The position numbers were made by a program, and so were the translations under genes. A stretch of DNA of 64,000 bases from Thunnus maccoyii (Eukaryota > Chordata > Actinopteri > Scombriformes > Scombridae): NCBI RefSeq assembly GCF_910596095.1, contig NC_056536.1, forward strand, positions 31,507,456 to 31,571,455. Direction: 5' to 3'. Under the pieces are notes generated by a model. It worked only from the letters and a program-made list of their open reading frames with translations, was not told where the DNA came from and did not search any database. Each line of letters begins with the position of its first letter. Position 1 is the first letter of the stretch. Shown here piece after piece: positions 23,100 through 35,075 of this stretch.

Positions 23100-24535
23100 C
23101 AGGTTGTTTCTTAAAAACTCAGTAACAAGCCCATTTCCTGTATACTACCAAATTATAAAACCCTTTCAAAGAAACATTCTAAGAATTAATAGTTACACAG
23201 CAGCTACTTTTAGGAAAAAATTGAAAAAACACAAAAGTTCACCGAAGTATTTTCTCTCAGTTAAAGAATTATCAAGAGTCTAATTTATTATGAAATTTTG
23301 AAAAAGAACATCTACGTATGCACCGTATTAAAAAGACAATTACATCTGATTGACAAGAGCCGTGACACTGTTTACATAAAAGTTGGTAAACTCTTCAAGT
23401 AAAGGCGTGGACTGCCCGTCCACCTCAAGGTGTAATTATCAGTCTTTACAGCTTGAGCACCTGGTGTGGAAGTTAGTATGCACACAGACTATCTCAGTGG
23501 GCTTTTCAGTGCAGTACAGTGCATGTGTCAACCTGTCCCTTTATTAATACGCATACGCTAATACGCTCAAAATAATATAACGACAGAGTACTTACCAACT
23601 AAACCAAACTTAACACCTTTTCCATTTTTTGCTTATATTTGTACCAAATGTCCTAAAATGTATGGTTAAATACGTGCAAATTACTCAAAAAAAATTCCAG
23701 GATATTAGTATAAAATTAGGGGACCTGTAAAATAAAGCTTTACCAAAAAAACAAAACAAAACAAAAAAACAACTCCTTTCCATTGTACTCATTTAATGAG
23801 GATGTGTTTTTTAGGGTGTTGTTCTTTACAGTGCCAGATTTTTTAAAAACTTGTACTGTACATATTAGAATACTGATTGATTGATTTAAATTCTCATTAC
23901 GTTGCACAGATAAGACGTGTATATACATCTGAATAATGCATTTACTTCCTTAATGTATCTTTACACAGATGGCATCAGGTCTTAACTTCATTGTGCTCCT
24001 CTGTTTGACCAGTGGACTGTGGACTGAAGCAAAAGTAAGTTATATTTGTAAGAGTGGTACAATTTTTATTGTTATTTATTTATTTAATTTACACACCGAA
24101 GAAGAAGAATAGGCAATTACCCTCCTTTTTTAAAAAACACAAAATTACAAATGGTGCAATTGTAGTCTCACACTTCTAATCTCTACATGAATCTTAAGAT
24201 ACAAAAAACAAAAATTCTGAGTATTTATTACTAATCATATGTTCTTTACATCCATAGGTGCAATATGAAACATAGGGTTGGTGCTCCTCATATTTTAAAG
24301 TGGTAAATAATCAAAATGCAGTAACTGCCACTGTTTGACCACTGACAATGTACTAATATTGTACTAATATTTAAAGATTGCCTCTCACTGGACAACTTCT
24401 GTCTGTTGGGCTGTCCATAAAAATTGTGTTGGCTGTGTTTACAGACAGTAATCCTAGACTTCCACTAGTTTTATTAATGAGCTGCATTCATAGAGAGCCA
24501 CATTCACTCACATATTAGACCAGAAAACTCTGAGA
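23100..24535 (+). pseudogene. CTL pseudogene: truncated copy of CTL1 5' half
   Basis: Copies CTL1 from within intron 1 (about 7560) to intron 3 (about 8795). The signal-peptide exon is intact at 23969-24034 and encodes MASGLNFIVLLCLTSGLWTE, two residues from CTL1 overall. The next exon (24258-24275) reads VQYET and then an in-frame TAG at 24273-24275. No lectin-domain exon follows; the copy stops near 24535, upstream of an LTR. An insertion at about 23325-23570, with weak CGTATTA ends, interrupts its intron 1. No promoter or first exon is present. It cannot encode a lectin. Confidence 0.85.
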
Positions 24536-25127
24536 TGATTAAGTTTAGGGAGGGGTTTGGTGTAGTGAAGTTCAGAGTAATAATCTATTAGGGAGTAAAT
24601 CTTGTGTCTGTCACACCCTGCCTGGACTTTGTGTGTTTTTTGGTCTCTTTGTGTTTTTGTGTTCTTTGAGGTTTCCTGGTTTGATTTCTGTTTAGTCTTT
24701 CTGGTCATATGGGTTTTCTTGCTATACCTGGGTGGTGGGTTTGGATTGCGTTTTGTTGTTTAGCCTGGCGTGTTGTATTCTTGGGTTTAGGTTCATGGTG
24801 GTTCTTGGACGGGTTGGTATGGGTTGTATTTAGAGTATTGTTTTCTGGGTTTTGGTTTCCTGTTGTTCTGTGTTAGGGTTAGGGCTTGTGTGTTCATGTC
24901 CTCCTCAACACCTGGGGTCCGTTTCACAAAGCAGGTTCAACAAACTCTGAGTCTAATCCTGAACTCTGAGTTGATCTACTCTGAGATAAGAAACTCTGAG
25001 TTTCCGGTTCCAGAACAGCTAATTTGAGTCAGTTTATTCAACTCGGAGTAGTTTCACCTGGAGTTAAGCGCGTGCACCACAACTATAAAAAGCCAGCATC
25101 AATGGAGCCCCGATTCAACGAGTCACC

Positions 25128-25790
25128 ATGGCAACGGGGAAGAGGAGGGCTGCGTTTTTCGCCCCACCAGAATTAGAAATCTTAATGCGATAATACGGCG
25201 AGTTTGAACATGTTTTCAAAAAGAAGTGCAACACCACTGCAGCTGCAAAAGAGAGGGAGACGGCGTGGGAGAACATCGCTGCTCGGGTCAATGCCTAAGT
25301 TTAAATGTAGTCCTTTGCAATCACAATAATATTACAGAGGAAAACTGCTTGATTGGTCGCCTATTAATTTATTTTATTTAGGTCCAATCCCGCGAGGGAG
25401 AAGCGCACTTGGCAGCAGTTTAGGATAAAATATAAAAACATTGTTCAAACAGGTGAGACCTCGGCATAATCTCATGGGGGTACCTCACTTTGATCATGTT
25501 TTACATTGTAAAGTAAATATTAAGTGGCTGTTTGACTGTGCAGTTGTTTTATCCCCAACATAATGCTGGTTTCACACACATAAATGTCTTCTGATCTACA
25601 TCATGTTCTGTTAAATAATTAATCCTATTTAAACTAACACAGACTTCTACTCGGCCAACAGAAAGAAGGCAGATGTCCGTAAAACGGGTGGTGGTCCAGC
25701 ACCGCCACCTCTAACGGAGGCAGAGGAGCTGGCCCTAAGCCAGAATTTAGGAAGGCCAGTGGCTGGCCCCGACACTGTACAAAAAACTTC
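25128..25790 (+). pseudogene. Harbinger Myb/SANT-like accessory protein, broken
   Basis: Three pieces are recognisable. The first (25128-25300) starts MATGKRRAAFFAPPELEI and has an in-frame TAA near 25191. The second (about 25382-25452) includes the words REKRTWQQF-like in a shifted frame. The third (about 25643-25780) carries RKKADVRKTGGGPAPPPL. Together they match the order of the DNA-binding Myb-like protein that partners Harbinger transposases in fish. The stop and the frame problems make it inactive. Confidence 0.65.
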
Positions 25791-26050
25791 CGTTTGCAAA
25801 GAAACGCAGCGCAACATACAATATCTGCTGGGATGTGAGAGAATTGATTACGATTAGTAATGTTGCAAATGTAAAGACGGATTAGGTTGTGTATGTAGAT
25901 GATGGACTGTGACGTGAAACGGTACCGCTCAAAAAGATAATTGTCTGGAAATGCTAGAACATCTATGCGTGGTCTGATAACCATCTCTCAACGAATATTT
26001 AATTCTCTGCGCAGTAATGCTGCACCTTCATCCACGGGATCGTTATCAAA
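25634..26050 (-). pseudogene. Harbinger transposase N-terminal fragment
   Basis: The minus strand encodes VIRPRIDVLAFPDNYLFERY then SQSIIYIHNLIRLYICNITNRN. This is the pre-catalytic region of fish Harbinger (DDE_Tnp_4) transposases. It ends within a short degenerate stretch, before any of the catalytic aspartates. It lies opposite the Myb-like gene, as in complete Harbinger elements where the two genes converge. Confidence 0.7.
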
Positions 26051-26854
26051 AGGACATGCCATGTTAGTGAAAAAGTCGCCACCTACTGTGCCTAATGGAC
26101 TTCTAATATACTGACTCTGATTTTTTTAAATGATTTTTTTAAATGACAGACGGCAGAACTAGGCTACGCCAAAACTCGCCTGCTGACTGAATGAATGAGG
26201 AAATCAAATGGAGTGCGTGGCTCTGAAAGAGGGCGGAGACTGAGAGAAACTCGAGGTTCATTGAGAAAAACCTGGTCCCGACCAGGTTAGGTTCATAGAG
26301 TCTGTTACTACGGTAACTGACCGAGAGCTTAAGTTACCCCTCTCTGTGAAACAGGCTAGAGTTATCCCTCTTTCTCTGGTTTGAGTTACCTCCCTTTTTG
26401 AAACGGAAAACTCAGAGTTTCCCTCATTTCAGGGTTAACAGACCCTGAGTTTTCACTAAACCTGCTTTGTGAAACGGACCCCTGCTCTGCATTTGGACTC
26501 ATTAGCCCTGCCCTGCTTAGTTTTCCCCACATGTGCCCTGTGTTAGCCTCATCAGCCCTGCCCTGCCCCCTGTGTTTCCCCAGCCAATCGGCTCCCTGTC
26601 TGTTCACTCCCTTCTCCTGAGTTCCCCACCCATCTCCCACCTGCACCTCATCTTCTCGTTAGTTAGGTTACTATTTAGGTCCTGGTTTTCTGTTCAGTCT
26701 CTGTTGGATCATTTGTTATACCTGTTTTTGTCTTGTCAAGTCTGTTCCGTCAGCTTTTGCTTGAATGCTCACGTTGAAATAAAGCCATTTGCTTCAGTCC
26801 TCCTGCTCTCTGATCTCTGCATTTGGGTCCACTCATCCCTGCTACACCTTGACA

Positions 26855-27185
26855 GTGTCTGCACTTCAATTATTCCTTCTCTTCTCATCACCAGGAGGCA
26901 CTAACTCCTCTTTGACTAAAGTGATGAAAAAGTCTTAGTTAATTTCATTTGGTGTTTATCAGTTTTGCCACTTGTGTAATCTTGTTTTTGGGGTTTAATG
27001 AATACTGTAGCTGCAAATAAAATTGGGGAGGACAGCTCAGAGGTTCACTCCTGTCACTCTTTTACCATGCCAGTGACACTGCAATGATAAATTGAGAGAA
27101 AAAATTTGACAATTTTGCTAGTCAAGTGATTGTAATTTCTTAATAAGATTTCATGCCATCATTTCCATTTTTCCTACCTGAGGCC
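26855..27185. other. Intergenic sequence, nothing recognised
   Basis: AT-rich, without exon, repeat end or motif that I can name. Confidence 0.4.
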
Positions 27186-27189
27186 AAAG

Positions 27190-27780
27190 CAAATGCTAGC
27201 TCACTTAAGCTAATGTGAGCTACTTTACTACTATTAGTTCAGTGAAATATTGTGACAGTAGTCAGACTCAGTGTGAATCCCGGAGCCGGGGAGAGCAGCA
27301 GGTGAGCCAACTGTCAATCACAGCTGTCAATCAAAGCCAACACGGCAGACATCAAAGCTACTATAAGACTTCAAATCTTATTAATGGAGCAATAATTTCC
27401 AAAATGACCACCAGCACACTTTATTAGAGAGAACTTAGAGATTGAGACCATCATGACTTGTTGAAAACAATGATTAACTTAGTATTTCTAGGGAGAAGTT
27501 GACGCTTTCTGAATGGGAGTCAATTGGAGGCAGAGATTTTGGAGGCAGCATCTAGCACCCGCCAGTGGTATTACACTTTTATTAAGGTAAAGACCTCCTT
27601 CAGACATATTGAAAGACATATAAAAATACTCTGCTTGGAATAATAATTTGTGTCTAATATGGTTTTTCCTCAAAAAATTAAAATAAAGTACAACATTACA
27701 TTTTTTCATTATTACATTTTATCTATTCCTTCTCCCTCATTGAAAAATACAGAATCAATGAATATGCAAATGTTTCAAAG
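27190..27780 (-). repeat. Dispersed repeat, family A, rearranged copy
   Basis: 27230-27470 is the reverse complement of the 13590-13790 block of CTL2's last intron, while 27590-27780 matches 13140-13310 in the direct orientation. The two halves therefore have different relative orientations in the two copies. Confidence 0.6.
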
Positions 27781-28370
27781 TGTTTCTTCCTTCATTGTGA
27801 AGTCCATTCTCAGAGAAAGTTGAGAAAATAATCAACAATGAAAATAATTGTTAATGCAGCTCTAATGAGATTTTTAAAGTCTTTGTTACAATCAACCTTA
27901 TATACTGTATACACCCTTTTAGGTTACAATGTTCTTTGACAGACAGTGAAATCACAGCAATCAACAACAATAGAACACTGTAAAACAGGAATACATTTAA
28001 AAAAATAGAAATAATGAAGATTATGAATGTTATATACACTATGACCAGCTTTATGGAGTATCATACAATGTCAAAATGGAAACAATCACTAAAACTAAAA
28101 CAACTGTCAGGGTGACTTGATGACAGCCATTAAATGTTACTTGGGTTCATACACTTTTTCCAATTTGAAACTATGTTTTGATTACAGCACTCAAGAAATT
28201 TATATTTTAAACCCCAGAATTGGTGAAGAAAAAGAAAACTTATACACACAGAATGATTCTTTATTTCATACCAAACAAGACTTTTAAGTGTCACTAGAGC
28301 CAACACTGATGTCACTGAAGCCTCATGACACAGAAAGTACCATCAACAGCAGATATGATGTCAATGTTGG
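27781..28370. other. CTL3 3' flank
   Basis: AT-rich sequence downstream of CTL3. No clear AATAAA was fixed to the gene. No exon seen. Confidence 0.35.
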
Positions 28371-28376
28371 GAGGCA

Positions 28377-31346
28377 TCACAAGTCTTTTGCACAAACAAA
28401 TGATCTGTGATGGCCGCATGCAATGTCATTCCATTTTTCTCCTGTTATAAAACATAAAAATGTGTGAGCAGTGCTAAAGTCTCCACAGATTTTATACACA
28501 ATGAATGTCTCTAATGTGTAATTTCTCCAATACGTATTATTTAGACATATCAAAACTAGCAACAGGATAGATACAGATACAACACATGACCATATATTTT
28601 ACATCATCAGTATTCAGAACAGACACGTACCTTGCCAATTTATTTCTGCACAGTTTTCTACGTGGCGATTGTTAGGCTCCCCTGAATGCCAGTCTTGGTA
28701 GTCAAACCTTGAGCCATCAGTCCATAACCACATTCCCTCCTGCAGGAGAAAGCAAAGTTTTGAAGAATTGGACCTGCAAGTTACTGCTACAAGTGCAATT
28801 TGTCAACATTTTTTACATGTCAGGTCACCAGTTTATCAATTTTAATTACATCATGCATGACAACATCACGCATAATAACACAAATTATGGGCTGGAAAAA
28901 CAAGACCATCTGTCCATCCAATATACTGCAGTCCAACTTTGCAATGAAACTTTCTTTGGAAGCCAAGTTTTTGTTGAGAATTTGTCAGTGACATTTTTAT
29001 TCAAATCTATGGTAATATTGGAGCCCACAGTTTGTAAAATTGCTTTGGAATACATTATATTCAGGGGTGGGATTATGGATAAAATGACCATCTGGCAATT
29101 TATTGCAATCAAATACATAAACAATAAAATTATCAGGACACGTCTGAGTATGTTGTCCTAATATCATGGCCACTTATCACAACAAGAAGAGAGGCTGTGT
29201 TCAAACTGTCAGTTCCTTTTAAAGTGTGTTTGTATTCAGCTAACTCTGAGAGGCACTGAGACGATTGAGCTTGGAGGACACATATTAATTCCACAATGTA
29301 GCAATCAGTGATTCATCACTGGTTCCAGTAGCACAAGGCATAGCTGCATCAGATCCTTTGTGTTGGTAAATATCTCACCTTTACTCCATCATGGGCTCCT
29401 ATCCAGGTACGTAAATATGAGCCAGACCCTTTGTTAATCAGCTCTCTAATAAAACTCTTTTCCTCAGCACTGTGGATCGAAGCCAGATTCCCACCAAGAG
29501 AAATGCAGACGCTCTAATGGGAGAGAGGTAATGTGTGAACGAATGATACAAAAACAAGAAGGGAGGAGTGAGTGAATGTAAACAGAGGAGAATATTGACC
29601 GGGTCTAAATAGCGAACACATGGACATCATGTACTACCATGTAGGGAAAGAATAATGATAGTAAACTTTACTTAACAAAAGTTACAAACAAAATCATCAA
29701 CTCAAAACAAGATCATGGTTAGACAGATCATAAATGGAAAGAAAAGTTTGCCATTATAGATTGTTCCTACTTGTACAGTAGGCAAGTTATAAAGCTGGCA
29801 TATCAACATGCTAGTGTTTAGCTTGTAGCACTACGTCTCATGGGAATTTTTCAACTTTTCAATTTTCATGCCATGTATTATGTGTACTACGAGGTGTTGG
29901 ACAAGTGGAAATGTTGACCTGTTGGTGTTGCTAAATGAAAAATCAGGAGCCCACCAAAGTCTTGAGGATTCATCCTCTGGGGATGATACTTTTCAAGATA
30001 TTTCACTCTGGACCAAAGTGTTGCACCAACAGACCAGCAGATGATCTGATTCTGATACCAGCAAAGTGTTTTAGAGCCACATCAGAACTACTGTGTGATA
30101 TTGCTCCTGTACCTCTGCATCACCGAAAACCTTGGCAGTGTTTCGGAAGATGAAACAGCGAGAGCCCAACCGAGTCCAATCAGGGGGACAGCCGGGCACT
30201 GAAACACAATTATGTTAGATAGAAGATAAGATATGGAAAATCTTTTTTGAATTTTTTTTTTGGTAAGGAAAGGTTCCTCTCACATACTCATATTAACACA
30301 CACACACTAATACACAAACATACACGCTTGTTATAATGCGGGGTCGCTGGGAATAAATGAGCTGTAAGCAACATGTTTTCACAGGAGTAATTTAGCTTTA
30401 AATATAAATGATTAATTATACTTAATTGAAATAATTAATGGCTTCATTTAGGCTGCATTCACACCAAATCAGGCGGTGCAGCGAAAACGCCAGTCGCCTC
30501 ATGTACACCTGGTATTACAACTTGCTAGGCGGATGTTTTTTTTAAGAATGTAGTCATGCAGTATGGATTGCATTCACACCTGGTTGAACTAGTTTGATCA
30601 TCTATAGAAAGTGACAAGAGATATTAGTCAGACAGATGAACGGTAAGTGGTAAAATACCAGATCTCTGCTGGGAACATAAAGATCTTTGCTTTTTAGTTC
30701 ATGAACTGCTGCCATTGAGCATAATTAGAAATGCAACATATATAGCAATCCATGTATTAACAAGTCACAGCTACCAACCTGGCACGTTGAAGTCAGTTGA
30801 GGCTGACCTCTGCAAACAAGAAAACCACATTATTTAAATCAGGTGGGAATTTGCACTTTTGAGCATTTACTTCAGCAGACACACTGATCCATCAATGCTA
30901 TGAAATAAATGAAACTCTGACAAGTTGCAAAGTTTGAAAACACTGAAATAATTTCACACAATAATAACCTTTCATCTCACTGAAACAAGAGAAACAAGAT
31001 AAATTTCTATAATTTCTTCGAGGGAGCAACGATGTCACTGTTTCGCAGGGTTGAGTCAATTTAACATTACGGGGAACTCAAGATCCTGATAGATTAGATT
31101 AGATGGTAGAAGATTTCTTTCTGCTCTGTTCTGAGAAGTTGTTCTTTGACGTGTCTTGTAGTCGCACATATACAATAAAAGTCTTTTCTTTATTATGGTG
31201 AACAGACAGAGAGGCCAACTGAGGGGCATCCACTGACTTAATCTAACTGCTGGTCAAACCCATATATAGAAATATTAGACATTTTTACTTACAGTCACTA
31301 CAATCAGCCCACTGATCCAACAGACCAAGTGAAAACGTAAAGTCAT
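28377..31346 (-). CDS. CTL3: secreted C-type lectin with intact EPN/WND site
   Basis: Six minus-strand coding exons (31346-31293, 30809-30779, 30198-30113, 29513-29379, 28739-28631, 28441-28377) join to 159 residues with the same phases as CTL1. Residues 1-18 are a hydrophobic signal peptide (MTLRFHLVCWISGLIVVT). The lectin domain runs from CPPDW (about 32) to the C-terminus. EPN at 123-125 and a full WND at 142-144 make this the most canonical calcium site in the cluster, predicting mannose-type ligand preference. Only the six standard lectin-fold cysteines are clearly present, with none of the extra N-terminal pair of CTL1. The promoter and first exon differ from those of CTL1, CTL2 and CTL4, so it is probably an older branch and may be expressed differently. 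Confidence 0.88.
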
Positions 31347-31613
31347 CTGTGGAAACACATAAGAAATTACTGCATAGTTTTATCCAGAACATCAACTTAT
31401 TTGGATTCACATATTAAATGTCAAACACTTCATGGTTTAAGGTTCCTAAATCTGAAATGCTTTGCCAAAAAATGTGTTCAGCTTTGATGTCCCTGTGGAG
31501 TTAACAATGAATGTAGGCTATAGATATAAAAGATTAACATATTAAAAATATGACACAAGAGATTCATTTTTGAAAGACTGGTAGTCAACTTATGAAATGT
31601 TACCTTTGCTGTA

Positions 31614-31663
31614 GCGATGCCATTCACAGAGAGTCAAGGAAACAAAGAGAACGCTTTATATAT
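31614..31663 (-). promoter_or_regulatory. CTL3 TATA box and untranslated exon 1
   Basis: The minus strand has TATATAAAG (31663-31655) and then a short exon ending GCTACAGCAAAG at 31614, followed by GTAACA. Only the last few bases (CAGCAAAG|GTAA) resemble the first exon of the other CTL genes. Confidence 0.6.
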
Positions 31664-31679
31664 CTTCTCAGGATGCCTT

Positions 31680-32105
31680 AGCCTGGAATGTTGAGTATGT
31701 CAACCTCAAGACACCAGACTGGGATTTCCCTTTCTGCAACAAGGAAATAAACTTTTTTTTTTTGTCTTTAGCTTTTAGAACAACTGAACATTTGCTGTTT
31801 ACCTGTGGACCAGCTACCACTAGTTTTCTAAAATCTCTACCAAACCCAGTGAATGCTGGCTTATGTTTGTTTTAAAGGTGCTATATAAATAAAGTTATTA
31901 TAATAAATGGTTTAGTGTTGCAGACTGGACAAAAGACAATACTGATGATCACAGATAATCCATCCAAGAATACAAAAAGTATTTGATCTGCTGAATGTAT
32001 AACCAGGTTTTTAAAAAGTATCATCTTTAGCTTCAGCTTGTCATTAGCGATGCATGTAGCAGAGTTGTAAAGTTTGGGATTGCAAATTTCTTATGGCGGT
32101 TAACT
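31680..32105. other. Intergenic with LINE tail
   Basis: A LINE 3' tail word (ggtgctatataaataaagttatt) lies at about 31877-31900. The same tail with a longer TTA run is in CTL4 intron 3 near 46740. Otherwise nothing recognised. Confidence 0.45.
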
Positions 32106-32109
32106 TCTC

Positions 32110-32370
32110 ATCCTGTGGTGCTTGTATCGCTAAAAGTGGCGATCTGGAGTTCCAGCTTCTCAAATGTGAATATTTTCTGTATTTTTAACCCTCTATGAGA
32201 GTAAATGGAATATCTTTGGGTTGTGTGGACTATTGGACAAAACAAGACATTTGACACTGATCGACACCATTTTCTGACATTTTATGGAGCAAACAACTGA
32301 ATGATTAATCAAGAAAATAATCGACAGATTAATCGATAATCATAATATTAGCTGCAGCCCTGGAGAGCTT
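32110..32370 (+). repeat. MITE-like repeat, copy 2
   Basis: Same family as 2697-2905. Ends with 'attaatcgataatcataatattagctgcagc', the inverted-end sequence seen also at 55640-55665. Confidence 0.65.
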
Positions 32371-32589
32371 AGCTGTCAGTGGTTTGGTGTTCATCTCATC
32401 TGAGGGTGTTGTTCACTCTGGTATGAATCAGTGGGTAAACTTACACTTCATTGGTTCAGTTTCTTTTATATAGTTTCTTCTTTATATAGCCACATGAGAA
32501 TGATCGGGGTCGGATCATGTTTCCACCACAAAAAAACAGCTCCAGAATTTATTTGTGACCCAAGTGAGACCACTTCATCTTAATTAGAC

Positions 32590-32860
32590 GATTGGTCAGT
32601 TAAGTGATCGACAGAAAATTCATCACCAACTATTTTGATAATCAGTTTATCGTTCAGCTTATCTGGTTCTAGCTTCTTTAATGTGAAGACTTTCTTGTTT
32701 CTTTAGTTTTCTTTGGTTGTAAACTGAACATCTTTGAGTTATCGAGTGTTTGTCGGGACAAAACAAGACATCTTAGGTTTCATCTTGGGCTCTGGGAAAT
32801 GGTAACTGACATTTTTCAACATTTACTAACATTTCATAGACCAAACGACAAATTGAGTAC
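32590..32860 (+). repeat. MITE-like repeat, copy 3
   Basis: Contains 'aactattttgataatcag', 'tttctttagttttctttgg' and 'aaaacaagacatcttagg', the same internal order as the other copies. It lies less than 300 bp from copy 2 in the same orientation. Confidence 0.65.
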
Positions 32861-34720
32861 AACTGCTGCTTTCAGATCTGCCCAAGAGAATCGTACCAAA
32901 GGGGAAAACCAACCAGAGCCCCATTAAACCAGATTAAATGACTCAGGTTTGAAAACGCTCTGAGAGAAACTGCTATTTAAATAGACACAAATAATTTTTA
33001 ACCCTGTGTATGTTATGTAAGATGAAGTGGCAAGCTTATATCTCTCTGTTTGTCTCTTGTCCCTCTGAGCAACATTCCTGTAAAGGCAGTGCCGATCAGA
33101 CTTAGGCGGCACCAAATAGCTGACATACTGTTCTACATACCACAAACTGGAAAAAACATTCATAATACTACCTTCTTCTGCTTTTTGCTACACCAGCTAG
33201 GGATGCAAATTTTAAGCAATTACCTTAATCAGTAGTCAGCAGTCAGCAGTCAGCATTAATAATTAATCAAATAGATTAATTATTAATGATTTATTAAACA
33301 CGGTGGATGTTTTTCCATAATAAAACTGGTTTAACCACTGACGTGACCTATGTTAGCTGCAAAATCAGAGTACATTAGGAATTCAAAGAAGAGCTCAAGT
33401 TAACACCAAGTTACTTGAATTATGAATTGAATAACACAAAATAATGACTTCATTTAAAACTGCAGAGCTGCCGTCTGTCGCTATTCAACGATTGGCTTGA
33501 CAAAATCAACAAAGTATTAAACACAGCAAATAGCTGCACAACTTCCAGCCTCATTAGAGGACATAGATGAGATTAGACTGGATGTGTTGGACATATCTAA
33601 CAATTCAAACAAATGTGACACAAGTTTCCTTTATCAAAAGTGTTGTAGCCTTTAACAGTAAATAACCTTTAACGTTACTGAATACATATAAAACCTGTTA
33701 TCCCAATGTGAGTTATGTGGGTTATGAGAAAATTGATGATTAATACATAATTAATATGTAGCAAACTAAGCTAACATTTACAGCAGCTACATACAGGCAG
33801 CTTTCATTTTTGTAATACACTGTAAAAAGCCCTTCAGTGGCAATGTCCATGTGACTTAATTATAAAATGTATATTTTTTACAATAAATTGATTTTGTCTT
33901 CTTTTACTGTTTACTTAAGTTACAGAAAAGTAAAAAGTGTGAATGTTTTAGTTACTTATAATTTTCTATCGTAAATTTCATTTCCTGGTACTTTACAATA
34001 AACTGATTTCACAAAACTTAGTTTAAGGACTTACTAAATAAGTAAATCCTCAGGACCCGCTCAATTGGAACCGGTCTGAACCGGTCTGAACCAGTCTGAA
34101 CTTGTTCTCCCACAAGGCTGCAAGAGTACCTGCATGGCTTTTTCATCGACAAACTACACAATTTGTAAGTAACCTTTTTTTTGCATAAAGTTAAATATTT
34201 TCACCCGTGATTGTATTGCTCTATGTAATGCTTAAGTGTGCGTTTTCCTCTTTGCAATGCCATAAGGTGTTTCAAAATTTGCACTAAGCTCAAACAGTTA
34301 ACGTACCGTCAAAATGACGATTTTTAGTCAAATATGGCTTCTACGTGTTGGATTTTACAACAAATGACATATCCTTTTTATTTATAAGTTTAAAATTAAT
34401 TGACACCGTCGCCATGTCTGTAAGATGGCTGAGTCAGTCATATGAAAGGCTCCGTGTCTAATAAAACTGCCCAGCCAGCTTTCACCTGAGTGCAGCCCTG
34501 TGTAGCTAGTTACCCGAGTGTGTTGCAGCCAGTCTATCAGCCATAAGTGGCCTGTGTTGTGTGCTGGACTGTGTGCATCCTTAATATGTAAGTGCGAATG
34601 CACTAATTATGTCAGGCTTATTCTGTTTTTGTTCTAGATGTGAGCTAGCAAGTTAGCGATTAGCGGTTAGCATGCTAACGATTAGCCGCTAGTTACTTAG
34701 CTCTTTTATGTGACTTTGAC
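32861..34720. other. Intergenic sequence, nothing recognised
   Basis: About 1.9 kb without a supported exon. It holds short repeats of 'gtcagcagtcagcagtcagca' at 33236-33255, and at 33826 'acactgtaaaaagccc', which resembles a MITE end but has no partner found. Confidence 0.45.
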
Positions 34721-35075
34721 TGAAATCAGGGCCGGCGTAAGGCATAGGCGATATAGGCGGTCGCCTAGGGCGCCACATTATCTGGGGGGCACTGAAAATG
34801 AAAATGAAAATGAAAATAAAATAATAATAAAAAAAATCGCCAGTGGGCGCCCCATCCTATTTTTCCGGATGTAACAAATGAACAAATACAGAAAAAAGAG
34901 AGCAAGCAAGCAAAAAAGAAAGAAATACACTTTGCACCCTGCACCTGCACCTGTACTGTGCGCACTGAGAGTGGGGGATGGGTCACCGTCTGATGCGCAT
35001 CCGTGACAGCCCAAGTCCGTGTCAAGTTCTGGTCGAGATAGGCAGATATTTACATTTTACCTGCATTTCATAATA

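Larger units (their letters stand above)
24915..26481. mobile_element. PIF/Harbinger element nested in the LTR
   Basis: Inverted ends GGGTCCGTTTCACAAAGCAG are exact over about 20 bp, with a 3-bp CTG duplication (24912-24914 and 26482-26484), as expected for PIF/Harbinger. Plus-strand bases from 25128 encode the start of a Myb/SANT-like accessory protein (MATGKRRAAFFAPPELEIL, with a stop soon after), in pieces separated by introns. Minus-strand bases at 26030-25830 encode the N-terminal part of a Harbinger transposase (VIRPRIDVLAFPDNYLFERY). The catalytic DDE part is missing, so the element is deleted and non-autonomous. Confidence 0.82.
24609..26854 (+). mobile_element. Solo LTR-like element with 5-bp target duplication, split by a Harbinger element
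   Basis: Outer ends are TGTCACACC (24609) and TTGACA (26854), flanked by GTGTC on both sides (24604-24608 and 26855-26859). An AATAAA signal lies near 26780 and the downstream 'gcatttgggtccac' word recurs in the related LTR at 48746-49081. Removing the nested element (24915-26481) leaves about 680 bp. Confidence 0.7.

Noticed and set aside
28709-29161. 150-codon plus-strand open frame
   Set aside because: It lies antisense to CTL3 coding exon and intron sequence and has no domain or regulatory context.
34765-35025. Overlapping 78-86-codon minus-strand frames
   Set aside because: Antisense within the hAT element and made of low-complexity F/S codons from 'gaaaatgaaaat' repeats.
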